A DNA stretch of 14,020 nucleotides from DATCSE01 sp036568605 (GTDB lineage: Bacteria; Pseudomonadota; Gammaproteobacteria; Burkholderiales; Burkholderiaceae_C), in contig DATCSE010000343.1 in assembly GCA_036568605.1 (NCBI GenBank), forward strand, positions 1 to 14,020, given 5' to 3'. The position numbers and the translations under genes were made by a program. How positions within the stretch are numbered: position 1 is the first letter of the stretch; each line of letters starts with the position of its first letter. The notes under the pieces were generated by a model. The model ran no database searches and had not been told where the DNA came from. It saw only the letters and a list, made by a program, of their open reading frames with translations. Of this stretch, positions 1-6,805 are shown piece after piece.

Positions 1-1519
1 AGGATCTGCCGCCCGAGGTGCTGGCCGAGCCTGGTGCCGCGCGGCCCGCGAGCGAGCCGACGATGGTGCGTGCGCCGATCGCGGCGATGCCCGAGCAGGG
101 CAGCGGGCTGTCAACGTCTGCGCTGGCGGTCGATGCGTGGCTGGTCCAACTCGCGCACGAAGCGCGCCGACTGCTCGAAGCCGGCGTGCCCGACTGCAGC
201 ATGCTGCGCGACTCGCGCTCCAGGTCGACCAGCCACGGGGCCGGCGATGCCGACATGGGCGCCGCATCGACCGGGGGCTGCAGCGCGTGCGGCGCCACCG
301 CGGCATGCGCATGCGGCGCGGCGATGACCGCGGCAGCGCGTTCCACAGGGTGCTCGCCGGCCAGCGCGCGCTGCGTCAGCTCGGCCGGCAGGTCCTTGGG
401 TTCGATCAGCTGCGCCGGCGCCATCACGGTCAGCCAGTGGCAGATGTTCTCGAGCTGGCGCACGTTGCCGGGGAAGTCGAACGCCATCAGCCGCGCGAGC
501 GCCGCGTCGGTGATGCGCTTGGCCTCGACGCCGAGCTCGCGCGCGCTCTTCTGCAGGAAGAAGCGCGTCAGCATCGGGATGTCTTCGCGCCTTTCGCGCA
601 GCGCCGGCAGGCGCAGCCGGATCACGTTGAGGCGATGGAACAGGTCTTCGCGGAACGAGCCCTGCTTGACCCGGTCCTCGAGGTTCTGGTGGGTCGCCGC
701 GATCACGCGCACGTTCGCGCGCATCGGGTTGTGACCGCCGACGCGGTAGAACTGCCCGTCGGAGAGCACCCGCAGCAGCCGCGTCTGCAGGTCGAACGGC
801 ATGTCGCCGATCTCGTCCAGGAACAGCGTGCCGCCGTCGGCCTGCTCGAAGCGGCCGCGGCGCATGGTCTGCGCGCCGGTGAACGCGCCGCGCTCGTGGC
901 CGAACAGCTCGGACTCGAGCAGGTCCTTCGGGATCGCCGCGGTGTTGATCGCGACGAACGGTCCGCTGGCGCGCGGGCTGTGCTTGTGCAGCGCGTTGGC
1001 GACGAGCTCCTTGCCCGAGCCCGACTCGCCGGTGATCAGCACCGTGACGATGCTCTGGCTCAGCCGCCCGATCGCGCGGAACACGTCCTGCATCGCCGGC
1101 GCCTGCCCCAGCATCTCGGGCATCTGCGCGGCCTTCTCGTCGCGCACTTCCTCGCGCAGGCTCTCGTCGACGGCGCGGCGGATCAGCTCGACCGCCTTGG
1201 GCACGTCGAACGGCTTGGGCAGGTACTCGAACGCGCCGCCCTGGAACGCGCTGACCGCGCTGTCCAGGTCGGAGTACGCGGTCATGATGATGACCGGCAG
1301 ACCCGGGTGGCTTTCGCGGACCTTGCTTAGCAGGTCGATGCCGGAGCCGCCGGGCATGCGGATGTCGGACACGAGCACTTGCGGCTCGTCTTCGGCCAGA
1401 GCGGCCAGCACATCGCGCGGATTCGTAAAGCTGCGCACCGCGAACTCCTCGCGGGCCAGCGCCTTCTCCAGCACGAAGCGGATGGATTGGTCGTCGTCAA
1501 CGATCCAGATTGGTTTCAT
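1..1519 (-). CDS. ntrC: Nitrogen regulation response regulator NtrC (3' part replaced or cut at window edge)
   Basis: Sigma-54-dependent activator that switches on nitrogen-scavenging genes such as glnA when phosphorylated by NtrB. Starts at ATG 1519 (MKPIWIVDDDQS). Receiver domain is about residues 1-120, with the phosphoacceptor Asp at about 52 in SDIRMPG. The AAA+ domain follows: Walker A GESGSGKE at about 164-171, the sigma-54 contact loop GAFTGA at about 211-216, Walker B GGTLFLDEIGD, and FPGNVRQLEN. An Ala/His/Pro-rich linker then leads to WLVDLERESRSMLQSGTP near residue 445. The frame stays open to base 1, but after about position 187 it gives only Ser/Ala/Gly-rich sequence with no FIS-type helix-turn-helix in any minus frame. 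That tail is probably not NtrC (see the inverted fragment at 3-188). No clear Shine-Dalgarno; 97 bp after the ntrB stop. Confidence 0.93.
   Translation of the reverse strand, partial: MKPIWIVDDDQSIRFVLEKALAREEFAVRSFTNPRDVLAALAEDEPQVLVSDIRMPGGSGIDLLSKVRESHPGLPVIIMTAYSDLDSAVSAFQGGAFEYLPKPFDVPKAVELIRRAVDESLREEVRDEKAAQMPEMLGQAPAMQDVFRAIGRLSQSIVTVLITGESGSGKELVANALHKHSPRASGPFVAINTAAIPKDLLESELFGHERGAFTGAQTMRRGRFEQADGGTLFLDEIGDMPFDLQTRLLRVLSDGQFYRVGGHNPMRANVRVIAATHQNLEDRVKQGSFREDLFHRLNVIRLRLPALRERREDIPMLTRFFLQKSARELGVEAKRITDAALARLMAFDFPGNVRQLENICHWLTVMAPAQLIEPKDLPAELTQRALAGEHPVERAAAVIAAPHAHAAVAPHALQPPVDAAPMSASPAPWLVDLERESRSMLQSGTPASSSRRASCASWTSHASTASADVDSPLPCSGIAAIGARTIVGSLAGRAAPGSASTSGGRS
3..188 (+). 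pseudogene. Inverted fragment of a second NtrC-like linker (likely chimeric join)
   Basis: Read on the plus strand from base 3, this frame begins DLPPEVLAEPG and reaches WLVQLAHEARRLLEAGVPD at positions 138-194. The minus-strand ntrC has the same landmarks in the same order: DLPAEL, then an Ala/Pro-rich linker, then WLVDLERESRSMLQSGTP. The spacing from DLP to WLV is about 46 residues here and about 53 in ntrC. The TGGCTGGTC codons lie at 138-146 (plus) and 227-235 (minus), mirror-symmetric about 186/187. I read this as the end of the AAA+ domain and linker of a diverged NtrC homologue, joined tail to tail to ntrC. By my hand alignment the arms share about two thirds of their bases. No start, promoter or DNA-binding domain is present. 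A chance antisense match is possible but less likely. Confidence 0.6.
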
Positions 1520-1538
1520 GCAGCGCACACCCGTCCGC

Positions 1539-1589
1539 GCCGAGCTTGTCGAAACGCTGCCCGTTCTGCAGGGCTTCGACAAACTCAGC
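1539..1589. repeat. Inverted pair of TTCGACARRCTCA dispersed repeat between ntrB and ntrC
   Basis: GCCGAGCTTGTCGAA at 1539-1553 is the reverse complement, at 13 of 15 positions, of TTCGACAAACTCAGC at 1575-1589. The 21-nt spacer would let the transcript fold into a hairpin in the ntrB-ntrC gap. The same core recurs as two direct copies at 9164-9207, so it is a dispersed element rather than a local palindrome. No T-run follows, so it is not a standard terminator. Confidence 0.7.
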
Positions 1590-1615
1590 CCGCAACGGCA
1601 GCCTCCCGTGTCAGC

Positions 1616-2734
1616 CTAGGGTAATGGAATCACGATCCTGAATATCGTCCGGCCCGGTTCGCTCTCGCATTCGATCGTACCCAGGTGCTGCTGCACGAAC
1701 GTCTGCGCCAGCGTCAGCCCGAGTCCGGAACCGCCATCGCGCCCCGATACCAGCGGGAAGAAGATGCGGTCACGGATGGCCTCGGGGACGCCCGGCCCGT
1801 TGTCCTGAATATGCAAGTCCAGTGCCAGACGATATCGCTGCTTGCCCAGCGTGATCTGGCGCGCGATGCGCGTGCGCAGCGTGATGTGCGCATCGCCGAC
1901 CGCGATGCGCTCGGACAGCGCCTGCGCCGCGTTGTGCGCGATGTTCAGCACGGCCTGGATCAGCTGCTCGCGGTCGCCGCGGAAGTCGGGGATCGAGATG
2001 TCGTAGTCGCGCACGACCTCGAGCCCGCGCGGGAACTCGGCGAGGATCAGCGCGCGCACCCGCTCGCAGACCTCGTGGATGTTGACGTCGCCGACGACGT
2101 GCGGCCGGCGGTGCGGCGCGAGCAGCCGGTCGACCAGGGCCTGCAGCCGGTCCGCCTCGCTGATGATCACGTGCGTGTACTCGGTCAGCGCGCGCGACTC
2201 GACCTCCATCTCGAGCAGCTGCGCCGCGCCGCGGATGCCGCCCAGCGGGTTCTTGATCTCGTGCGCGAGGTTGCGGATCAGCTCCTTCGTGACCTGCGCC
2301 TGGTCCAGCGCCCGCTCCTCGCGGTCCTGCCGCGTCTGCTGCTCGATCTCGACCAGCTCGACGACGACGTTCGGGCTGGCTTCCATCCGGTTGACGATCA
2401 CATGCACTGGCAGCGGCTCGTGATGCGCGCCGCCGGTGGGCCAGCGCAGCTGGGCTTCGAGCCGGCTGGTCGAGTAGTCGTTGCGGCTGACCGCGGCCAC
2501 CGTCTCGCGCAGCCGCTGCGGATCGACGAACCAGTCGAACACCGAGCTGCTCTGCACGCTGCGTCGCGACAGCCCGAGCACGTTCTCGAACGACGCATTC
2601 GCGAACACGCAGCGCCCCGCGACATCGACGATCGCGACCATGGTCGCCAGATGATCGAACGCGGCGTAGGCTGCGCCCGCAGCGTCGCGCGCTCGCGGCT
2701 CGGGCAGCGCCGGGCTCGTCGGCTTGCGTCTCAC
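1616..2734 (-). CDS. ntrB: Nitrogen regulation sensor histidine kinase NtrB
   Basis: Cytoplasmic kinase/phosphatase of the NtrBC system. In characterised relatives it is controlled by the PII protein and phosphorylates NtrC under nitrogen limitation. The 372 residues match the family length. A PAS-like domain spans about residues 25-130. The H-box RNLAHEIKNPLGG has its phosphoacceptor His at about 158. The N-box LNIAHNAAQAL is near 264-274, the G1 box DNGPGVP near 311, and the G2 box GRDGGSGLGL near 331-340. There are no membrane segments. I place the start at GTG 2734: it overlaps the upstream TGA as GTGA, and the frame further upstream is only a shadow of the DUF4124 gene. A local run of rare codons near 1812-1827 coincides with a sigma-54 promoter-like sequence. 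Confidence 0.95.
   Translation of the reverse strand: MRRKPTSPALPEPRARDAAGAAYAAFDHLATMVAIVDVAGRCVFANASFENVLGLSRRSVQSSSVFDWFVDPQRLRETVAAVSRNDYSTSRLEAQLRWPTGGAHHEPLPVHVIVNRMEASPNVVVELVEIEQQTRQDREERALDQAQVTKELIRNLAHEIKNPLGGIRGAAQLLEMEVESRALTEYTHVIISEADRLQALVDRLLAPHRRPHVVGDVNIHEVCERVRALILAEFPRGLEVVRDYDISIPDFRGDREQLIQAVLNIAHNAAQALSERIAVGDAHITLRTRIARQITLGKQRYRLALDLHIQDNGPGVPEAIRDRIFFPLVSGRDGGSGLGLTLAQTFVQQHLGTIECESEPGRTIFRIVIPLP
1812..1827 (-). promoter_or_regulatory. Sigma-54 -24/-12 promoter-like sequence inside ntrB, pointing to ntrC
   Basis: The minus strand reads TGGCACTGGACTTGCA. It matches TGGCACG-N4-TTGCW at every fixed position but one (T for the G after CAC). It lies in ntrB codons for LALDLH. 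A transcript would start near position 1800, about 280 bp before the ntrC ATG. Intragenic position means chance or coding constraint must be considered. Confidence 0.4.
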
Positions 2735-3264
2735 TGCTGCGGCAGCTTCTGCAGCTCGCGCCGGATCGCGGCGATGTCGGCAGTCTTGCGGTCGATCTGC
2801 GCCTTCAGGTCGGCGGCGCGGTCCAGGTACTTCTGGTAGTTCTTCTCGTCGCCGCGGCGCTCGGGCTCGCCATTGTTGTATTCGGCCTTCAGCGCCGCGA
2901 GCCGGTCTTCCTCGCGCTTGAGCTCGTCCTCGAGGATGCGGCGCGCATCGTTGTCGCGGGCGCGCTGGTCGGCAGGGTCGACCTTGGAGCCGGCCGGGCT
3001 CGACGCGGATGGCACAGGCCGCGCCTTCGGCCCCTGGATCACGGTGACCGAGCCGCCTTCGAGCACCGTGCAGCCCTTGTCCTTGGCTTCCTTCGCGGTG
3101 ATCGTGTTGCTGTAGACATGGCCCGGGCACTTGTAGGTCACGCCGGTCGCCGCGTCAGCCGCGGCGGCGCGAGCCGGCGGCGCGATCGTCGCGGCGGCGG
3201 TCGCGAGCAGACCGGCGATCAGCCGGATGCGGCGGGACCCAATGTTCAGCTCGGCTCTGTTCAT
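2731..3264 (-). CDS. Exported DUF4124-type protein with coiled-coil tail
   Basis: A 177-residue protein of unknown function. A Sec-type signal peptide covers about residues 1-35: basic MNRAELNIGSRRIR, then a hydrophobic Leu/Ala stretch, then an ARAAA cleavage region. A short DUF4124-like segment follows (VTYKCPGHVYSNTITAKEA, then KGCTVLEGG) with two cysteines that could form a disulfide. Residues about 95-175 are rich in Lys, Glu, Arg and Ala and look helical or coiled-coil (RRILEDELKREEDRLAALK). ATG 3264 is chosen because AGGAGA lies 9 nt upstream and it places the signal peptide correctly; the open frame extends to 3387 but has no such support. A protein of this type between glnA and ntrB recurs in Burkholderiales. 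Its stop overlaps the ntrB start, so the two are translationally coupled. Confidence 0.88.
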   Translation of the reverse strand: MNRAELNIGSRRIRLIAGLLATAAATIAPPARAAAADAATGVTYKCPGHVYSNTITAKEAKDKGCTVLEGGSVTVIQGPKARPVPSASSPAGSKVDPADQRARDNDARRILEDELKREEDRLAALKAEYNNGEPERRGDEKNYQKYLDRAADLKAQIDRKTADIAAIRRELQKLPQQ

Positions 3265-3273
3265 GCGGCTCAA

Positions 3274-3279
3274 TCTCCT
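3274..3279 (-). promoter_or_regulatory. Shine-Dalgarno fixing the DUF4124 gene start
   Basis: AGGAGA on the minus strand, 9 nt before ATG 3264. It favours that start over upstream in-frame candidates. The 3265-3380 stretch must also hold the promoter for DUF4124-ntrB-ntrC, since a terminator sits just upstream, but I could not recognise convincing -35/-10 or -24/-12 elements there. Confidence 0.7.
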
Positions 3280-3380
3280 GACCGTCCCAACGCGCTGCCG
3301 CGCTGCCGCGCCGACACCGCCCATCGGTCGAGCGGCATTGTCGCCCAGGTTCGGTGCGCCTGAGGCAAGCTGGTTCCGAC

Positions 3381-3407
3381 AAAACAAAAGGGCGGCTCAC
3401 GCCGCCC
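3381..3407 (-). terminator. Rho-independent terminator after glnA
   Basis: On the minus strand, GGGCGGC (3407-3401), a 4-nt loop and GCCGCCC (3396-3390) are followed by TTTTGTTTT (3389-3381). The perfect 7-bp GC stem plus T-run is a textbook intrinsic terminator. It lies 24 bp past the glnA stop and separates glnA from DUF4124-ntrB-ntrC. Confidence 0.9.
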
Positions 3408-3431
3408 CCTGCTTCGTCGAATCCTGCCGGA

Positions 3432-4850
3432 TCAGAGCGAGTAATACATGTCGAACTCGATCGGGTGCGTGGTCATGCGGAAGCGCGTGACCTCCTGCAT
3501 CTTCAGCTCGATGTAGGCATCGATGAACTCGTCGCTGAACACGCCGCCCTTGGTCAGGAAGCCGCGGCCCTTGTCGAGGTAGTCCAGCGCCTGGTCCAGG
3601 CTGTGGCAGACGGTCGGGATCTTCGCGTCTTCTTCCGGCGGGAGGTGGTACAGGTCCTTGGTCGCGGCCTCGCCCGGGTGGATCTTGTTCTCGACGCCGT
3701 CCAGGCCGGCCATCAGCAGCGCCGCGAACGCGAGGTACGGGTTGGCCGAGGGATCCGGGAAGCGCGCCTCGATGCGGCGGCCCTTCGGGTTCGCGACGAA
3801 CGGGATGCGGATCGACGCCGAGCGGTTCTTCGCCGAGTACGCGAGCTTGACCGGCGCCTCGAAGCCCGGCACGAGGCGCTTGTAGCTGTTCGTGCCCGGG
3901 TTCGTGATCGCGTTCAGCGCGCGCGCGTGCTTGATGATGCCGCCGATGTAGTACAGCGCGAACTCGGACAGGCCGGCATAGCCGTCGCCGGCGAACAGGT
4001 TCTTGCCGTCCTTCCAGACCGACTGGTGCACGTGCATGCCCGAGCCGTTGTCGCCGACGACAGGCTTGGGCATGAAGGTCGCCGTCTTGCCGTAGCTGTG
4101 GCAGACGTTCCAGATCACGTACTTCAGCTTCTGCGTCCAATCGGCGCGCTCGACCAGCGTCGAGAACTTCGTGCCGATCTCGTTCTGGCCCGCACCCGCC
4201 ACCTCGTGGTGGAACACTTCGACCGGGATGCCCATCGACTCGAGCACCAGCGAGATCTCGGCGCGGATGTCCTGCATCGAGTCGACCGGCGGCACCGGGA
4301 AGTAGCCGCCCTTGACCGACGGACGGTGGCCCATGTTGCCGCTCTCGTAGCTCTTGCCGGTGCTCCACGAGGCTTCTTCGGACTCGATCTTGACGTACGA
4401 GCCGGACATGTCCGCGCCCCACTTCACGTCGTCGAAGATGAAGAACTCGGGCTCGGGACCGAAGAACGCGGTATCGCCCAGGCCCGAGGCCTTCAGGTAG
4501 AGCTCGGCCTTCTTCGCGATCGAGCGCGGGTCGCGCGCGTACGGCTTGCCGTCCGACGGCTCCAGCACGTCGCAGGTCAGGTTGACGGTCGGCTCTTCGA
4601 AGAACGGATCGATCACCGCGGTGGTCGGATCGGGCATCAGCAGCATGTCGGACGCCTCGATGCCCTTCCAGCCGGCGATCGAGGAGCCGTCGAACGCATG
4701 GCCGGCCGTGAACTTGTCTTCATCGAAAGCGGACACGGGCACGGTCACGTGCTGCTCCTTGCCGCGGGTGTCGGTGAAGCGGAAGTCGACGAACTTGACT
4801 TCGTTGTCCTTCACCAGTTTCATCACGTCGGCAACGGTCTTGCTGGCCAT
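3432..4850 (-). CDS. glnA: Type I glutamine synthetase
   Basis: Cytoplasmic, dodecameric in the family; makes glutamine from glutamate, ammonia and ATP, the main ammonia-assimilating step. The 472 residues match bacterial GSI. Visible signatures are FDGSSIAGW (about 53-61), the metal-ligand segment GPEPEFF (131-137), the HHEVAGAGQNEIG region (214-226), NGSGMHVHQS (268-277), NRSASIRIP (342-350) and RRIEARFPDPSANPYL (358-373). KDLYHLPPEE places a Tyr at 401, equivalent to the adenylylation Tyr397 of enteric GS, so control by GlnE is likely. AGGAG lies 7 nt before ATG 4850. Transcribed alone: it has its own sigma-54 promoter upstream and an intrinsic terminator downstream. No catalytic motif appears damaged. 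Confidence 0.98.
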   Translation of the reverse strand: MASKTVADVMKLVKDNEVKFVDFRFTDTRGKEQHVTVPVSAFDEDKFTAGHAFDGSSIAGWKGIEASDMLLMPDPTTAVIDPFFEEPTVNLTCDVLEPSDGKPYARDPRSIAKKAELYLKASGLGDTAFFGPEPEFFIFDDVKWGADMSGSYVKIESEEASWSTGKSYESGNMGHRPSVKGGYFPVPPVDSMQDIRAEISLVLESMGIPVEVFHHEVAGAGQNEIGTKFSTLVERADWTQKLKYVIWNVCHSYGKTATFMPKPVVGDNGSGMHVHQSVWKDGKNLFAGDGYAGLSEFALYYIGGIIKHARALNAITNPGTNSYKRLVPGFEAPVKLAYSAKNRSASIRIPFVANPKGRRIEARFPDPSANPYLAFAALLMAGLDGVENKIHPGEAATKDLYHLPPEEDAKIPTVCHSLDQALDYLDKGRGFLTKGGVFSDEFIDAYIELKMQEVTRFRMTTHPIEFDMYYSL

Positions 4851-4961
4851 TCAGGTGCTCCTAGCGGATTGGCTTGTTTGTGGGGGAAAGAAGAGGCGGG
4901 ATCGGCCGGACGACTTCTGCGCGCGCGGTGCGCCCAGCCCCAAAAATGCGCAGCGGAATTT

Positions 4962-4977
4962 AGCAGAAAGCGTGCCC
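4962..4977 (-). promoter_or_regulatory. Sigma-54 (-24/-12) promoter of glnA
   Basis: The minus strand reads GGGCACGCTTTCTGCT. Against TGGCACG-N4-TTGCW it differs at two positions (G for the first T, C for the first T of TTGC) and keeps the essential GG and GC at the correct spacing. Predicted transcription start is near 4951, giving a leader of about 100 nt before ATG 4850. Sigma-54 control of glnA by NtrC is well established in proteobacteria, and ntrBC lie just downstream. Confidence 0.8.
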
Positions 4978-5003
4978 GCAACCACGAGGCGTGTAGGGTT
5001 CAC

Positions 5004-5043
5004 GATACCATCTTGGTGCCCGCGAGGGCACCAAGTCGGAGCG
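5004..5043 (-). promoter_or_regulatory. Two NtrC-like enhancer sites upstream of glnA
   Basis: Compared with TGCACCA-N3-TGGTGCA, the minus strand carries CGCTCCG-ACT-TGGTGCC (5043-5027) and GGCACCA-AGA-TGGTATC (5020-5004). Each matches about 10 of 14 fixed positions. Their centres are 23 bp apart, about two helical turns, and lie roughly 60 and 85 bp upstream of the predicted start. The adjacent strong half-sites form a perfect 9-bp inverted repeat, CTTGGTGCC (5012-5020) with GGCACCAAG (5027-5035). There is no T-run, so this is more likely an operator than a terminator. Confidence 0.55.
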
Positions 5044-5054
5044 CTCCACCAAGG

Positions 5055-5876
5055 TCAGCGCACCAGTTCCGGGCCGGTCTTGGCGCCGTGCGCCGCGAGC
5101 CCTTCGAGCAGCATCGCGTAGGCGTTGTCGAGGCGGTCGACCACATCGCCAGATGAAGCGCCGCCGTTGCCGGACTTCACGCCCAGCTCGATATGGCGGC
5201 CCCACTGCGGATGGTCGACGCTGGGCAGGCTGAACACCTTGATGCCGGGAAAGCGCGCCTCGACTGCCTCCATCAGCGGCGTCAGCGTCGCCTCCATCGC
5301 GCCGAACACGATCACCGACTTCTCGCGCGGGCCGCTGTGCGCGTGCAGATGCGCGTAGCGCGCATCGAGCACCCACTCGATCATCGGCCAGGCCATCACC
5401 GGGAAGCCGGGCACGAAGTGCACGTCGCCGACCGAGAAGCCGGGGATCTTGTTGTACGGGTTCGGGATGATCTGTGCGCCGGCCGGGAACACGCCCATGT
5501 TCAGCCGGTGCACGTTGTCGGCCCGGTCGGGCTCGTACGGCACGCCCTGCTCCGCTGCGATGTCGCGCATGCGCTCGAGGATCAGCTCGCGCGCCTGCGG
5601 ATGCAGCGCGAGCTCGACGCCGAGCGCGGCGGCCGCGCACTGGCGCGTGTGGTCGTCGGGCGTCGCGCCGATGCCGCCGCACGAGAAGACGAGGTCGCCG
5701 CTCGCGAACGCGTGCTTCAGATCGGCGGTGATGCGCTCGCGCTCGTCGCCGACATAACGCGCCCAGCTCAGCGCGAGTCCGCGCGCGCCGAGCAGTTCGA
5801 TCACCTTGGGCAGGTGCTTGTCGGCGCGTTTGCCGGAGAGGATCTCGTCGCCGATGATGATGAGGCCGATGTTCAT
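5055..5876 (-). CDS. CinA-like MoaB/Mog-fold molybdopterin-binding domain protein
   Basis: A 273-residue cytoplasmic protein with an N-terminal MoaB/Mog (CinA N-terminal, COG1058) fold. It starts MNIGLIIIGDEILSGKRAD, the usual GDEIL.G opening of the family. SCGGIGATPDDHT at about 65-77 matches the GG.G.T.DD substrate loop, although Cys and Ile-Gly-Ala replace the more common Thr and Thr-Gly-Pro. The C-terminal nicotinamide-nucleotide amidase domain of full CinA is missing, so this is the short single-domain type. Its substrate is uncertain; pyrophosphatase activity on nucleotides is known for some relatives. ATG 5876 lies 2 nt after the EI24 stop, so the two genes are probably co-transcribed. 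The glnA control region follows directly. Confidence 0.88.
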   Translation of the reverse strand: MNIGLIIIGDEILSGKRADKHLPKVIELLGARGLALSWARYVGDERERITADLKHAFASGDLVFSCGGIGATPDDHTRQCAAAALGVELALHPQARELILERMRDIAAEQGVPYEPDRADNVHRLNMGVFPAGAQIIPNPYNKIPGFSVGDVHFVPGFPVMAWPMIEWVLDARYAHLHAHSGPREKSVIVFGAMEATLTPLMEAVEARFPGIKVFSLPSVDHPQWGRHIELGVKSGNGGASSGDVVDRLDNAYAMLLEGLAAHGAKTGPELVR

Positions 5877-5878
5877 GG

Positions 5879-6805
5879 TCACGAATGCTCGAACGGGATA
5901 GGCGGCGGCGGGCTCGTCGGCGGAGCCGGCAGCGGCTTCACGTCGACCACCTCGGCCGCCCCGGCATCGCGCGTGCCGGGCGGTGCGCTCGCGACGATGG
6001 ACGTCTGCTCGTGCTGCGCGCGATAGGTCTGCAGGGCCGCGAGCGCGAAGTGCGCGAACCACAGCGACGAGAACGCGAACACCAGCGTGTAGATCCACAC
6101 CGCGGCCGGCACCAGCACCGGCGCGAACACGATCGCCAGCGCGCCCGAGGCCCAGACCAGCGACGGCGCGGCGCCCAGGTAGCCGGTCAGCACGCCCATG
6201 CCCAGCAGCGTCATGCGATGCCGCCGCATCAGCGCGACGCGCTCGTCGCGGCTGGCGTGCTCGGACAGCACGTCGTAGCTCATCACCTTGTAGGTGAGCC
6301 AGCCCCAGATCAGCGGCGGCACGATCAGCACCAGCGGCGGCACGAACCACAGCGGGATCGAGACCAGCAGCGCGAGCAGCGCGACGCCGGTGGCCCACAG
6401 CCCGCCGAACAGGCTGCCGGCGAACGAGCCGCCGTGCCGGCGCTCCAGCAGCGGGAAGCGGCGCTTCGCGACCAGGCTCAGCATCGACGGGGTCATCAGC
6501 GCCGCGACCAGCAGCAGCGCGAGCACGACGATCACCGGCGTGCTGAGGAACACCACGACCATGGGCGCGAGCACGGTCTTCAGGTTCGCGAGGCCCAGTC
6601 CCTCCAGCCAGCCCAGCAGCGTCTTCAGGATGGCCCACGATTCGAAGGTCGCGCGCACCGCATCGACAGCGCTTTCCCAGAAGAAATAGCCCAGCCCCAG
6701 CGACAGCGCGGCCATCAGCACCAGCGGCAGCAGCGACAGCAGGATCACGCGCGGGTGCAGGCAGTACGCCACCGCGCGCCAGAACGAATCGAACAACAGA
6801 CTCAA
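5879..6805 (-). CDS. EI24-domain (CysZ-like) inner membrane protein
   Basis: A 308-residue multi-pass membrane protein. It opens SLLFDSFWRAVAYCLHPR, followed by hydrophobic segments at roughly residues 18-42, 80-108, 130-172 and 208-250. The opening and topology match the EI24/CysZ family, some members of which affect sulfate uptake. The match is to the family only, so transport of sulfate is not claimed. The C-terminal 45 residues are Pro/Ala-rich and probably cytoplasmic and disordered. The start is TTG 6805, with AGGGG about 5 nt upstream; the next Met is at residue 32, inside the first membrane segment. Four bases (TTGA) are shared with the stop of a candidate 44-residue gene. The cinA-like gene follows 2 nt after the stop. 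Confidence 0.88.
   Translation of the reverse strand: MSLLFDSFWRAVAYCLHPRVILLSLLPLVLMAALSLGLGYFFWESAVDAVRATFESWAILKTLLGWLEGLGLANLKTVLAPMVVVFLSTPVIVVLALLLVAALMTPSMLSLVAKRRFPLLERRHGGSFAGSLFGGLWATGVALLALLVSIPLWFVPPLVLIVPPLIWGWLTYKVMSYDVLSEHASRDERVALMRRHRMTLLGMGVLTGYLGAAPSLVWASGALAIVFAPVLVPAAVWIYTLVFAFSSLWFAHFALAALQTYRAQHEQTSIVASAPPGTRDAGAAEVVDVKPLPAPPTSPPPPIPFEHS

Noticed and set aside
137..1330. Long plus-strand open frame of about 400 codons opposite ntrC
   Set aside because: It is the antisense codon-aligned shadow of ntrC: Arg/His/Asp/Ala-rich, no recognisable domain, while the minus strand carries all NtrC motifs.
2735..3130. N-terminal extension of the ntrB frame to ATG 3130
   Set aside because: The extension lies wholly inside the DUF4124 gene in another frame. 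Without it NtrB has its normal length and a GTGA-coupled start.
5012..5035. Perfect 9-bp inverted repeat as a terminator for the cinA-like gene
   Set aside because: No T-run follows on the minus strand, and the arms match NtrC half-sites at the position expected for a glnA operator.
3354..5156. 600-codon plus-strand open frame opposite glnA
   Set aside because: Antisense shadow of a fully recognisable glutamine synthetase in GC-rich DNA; it also crosses the glnA terminator and promoter.
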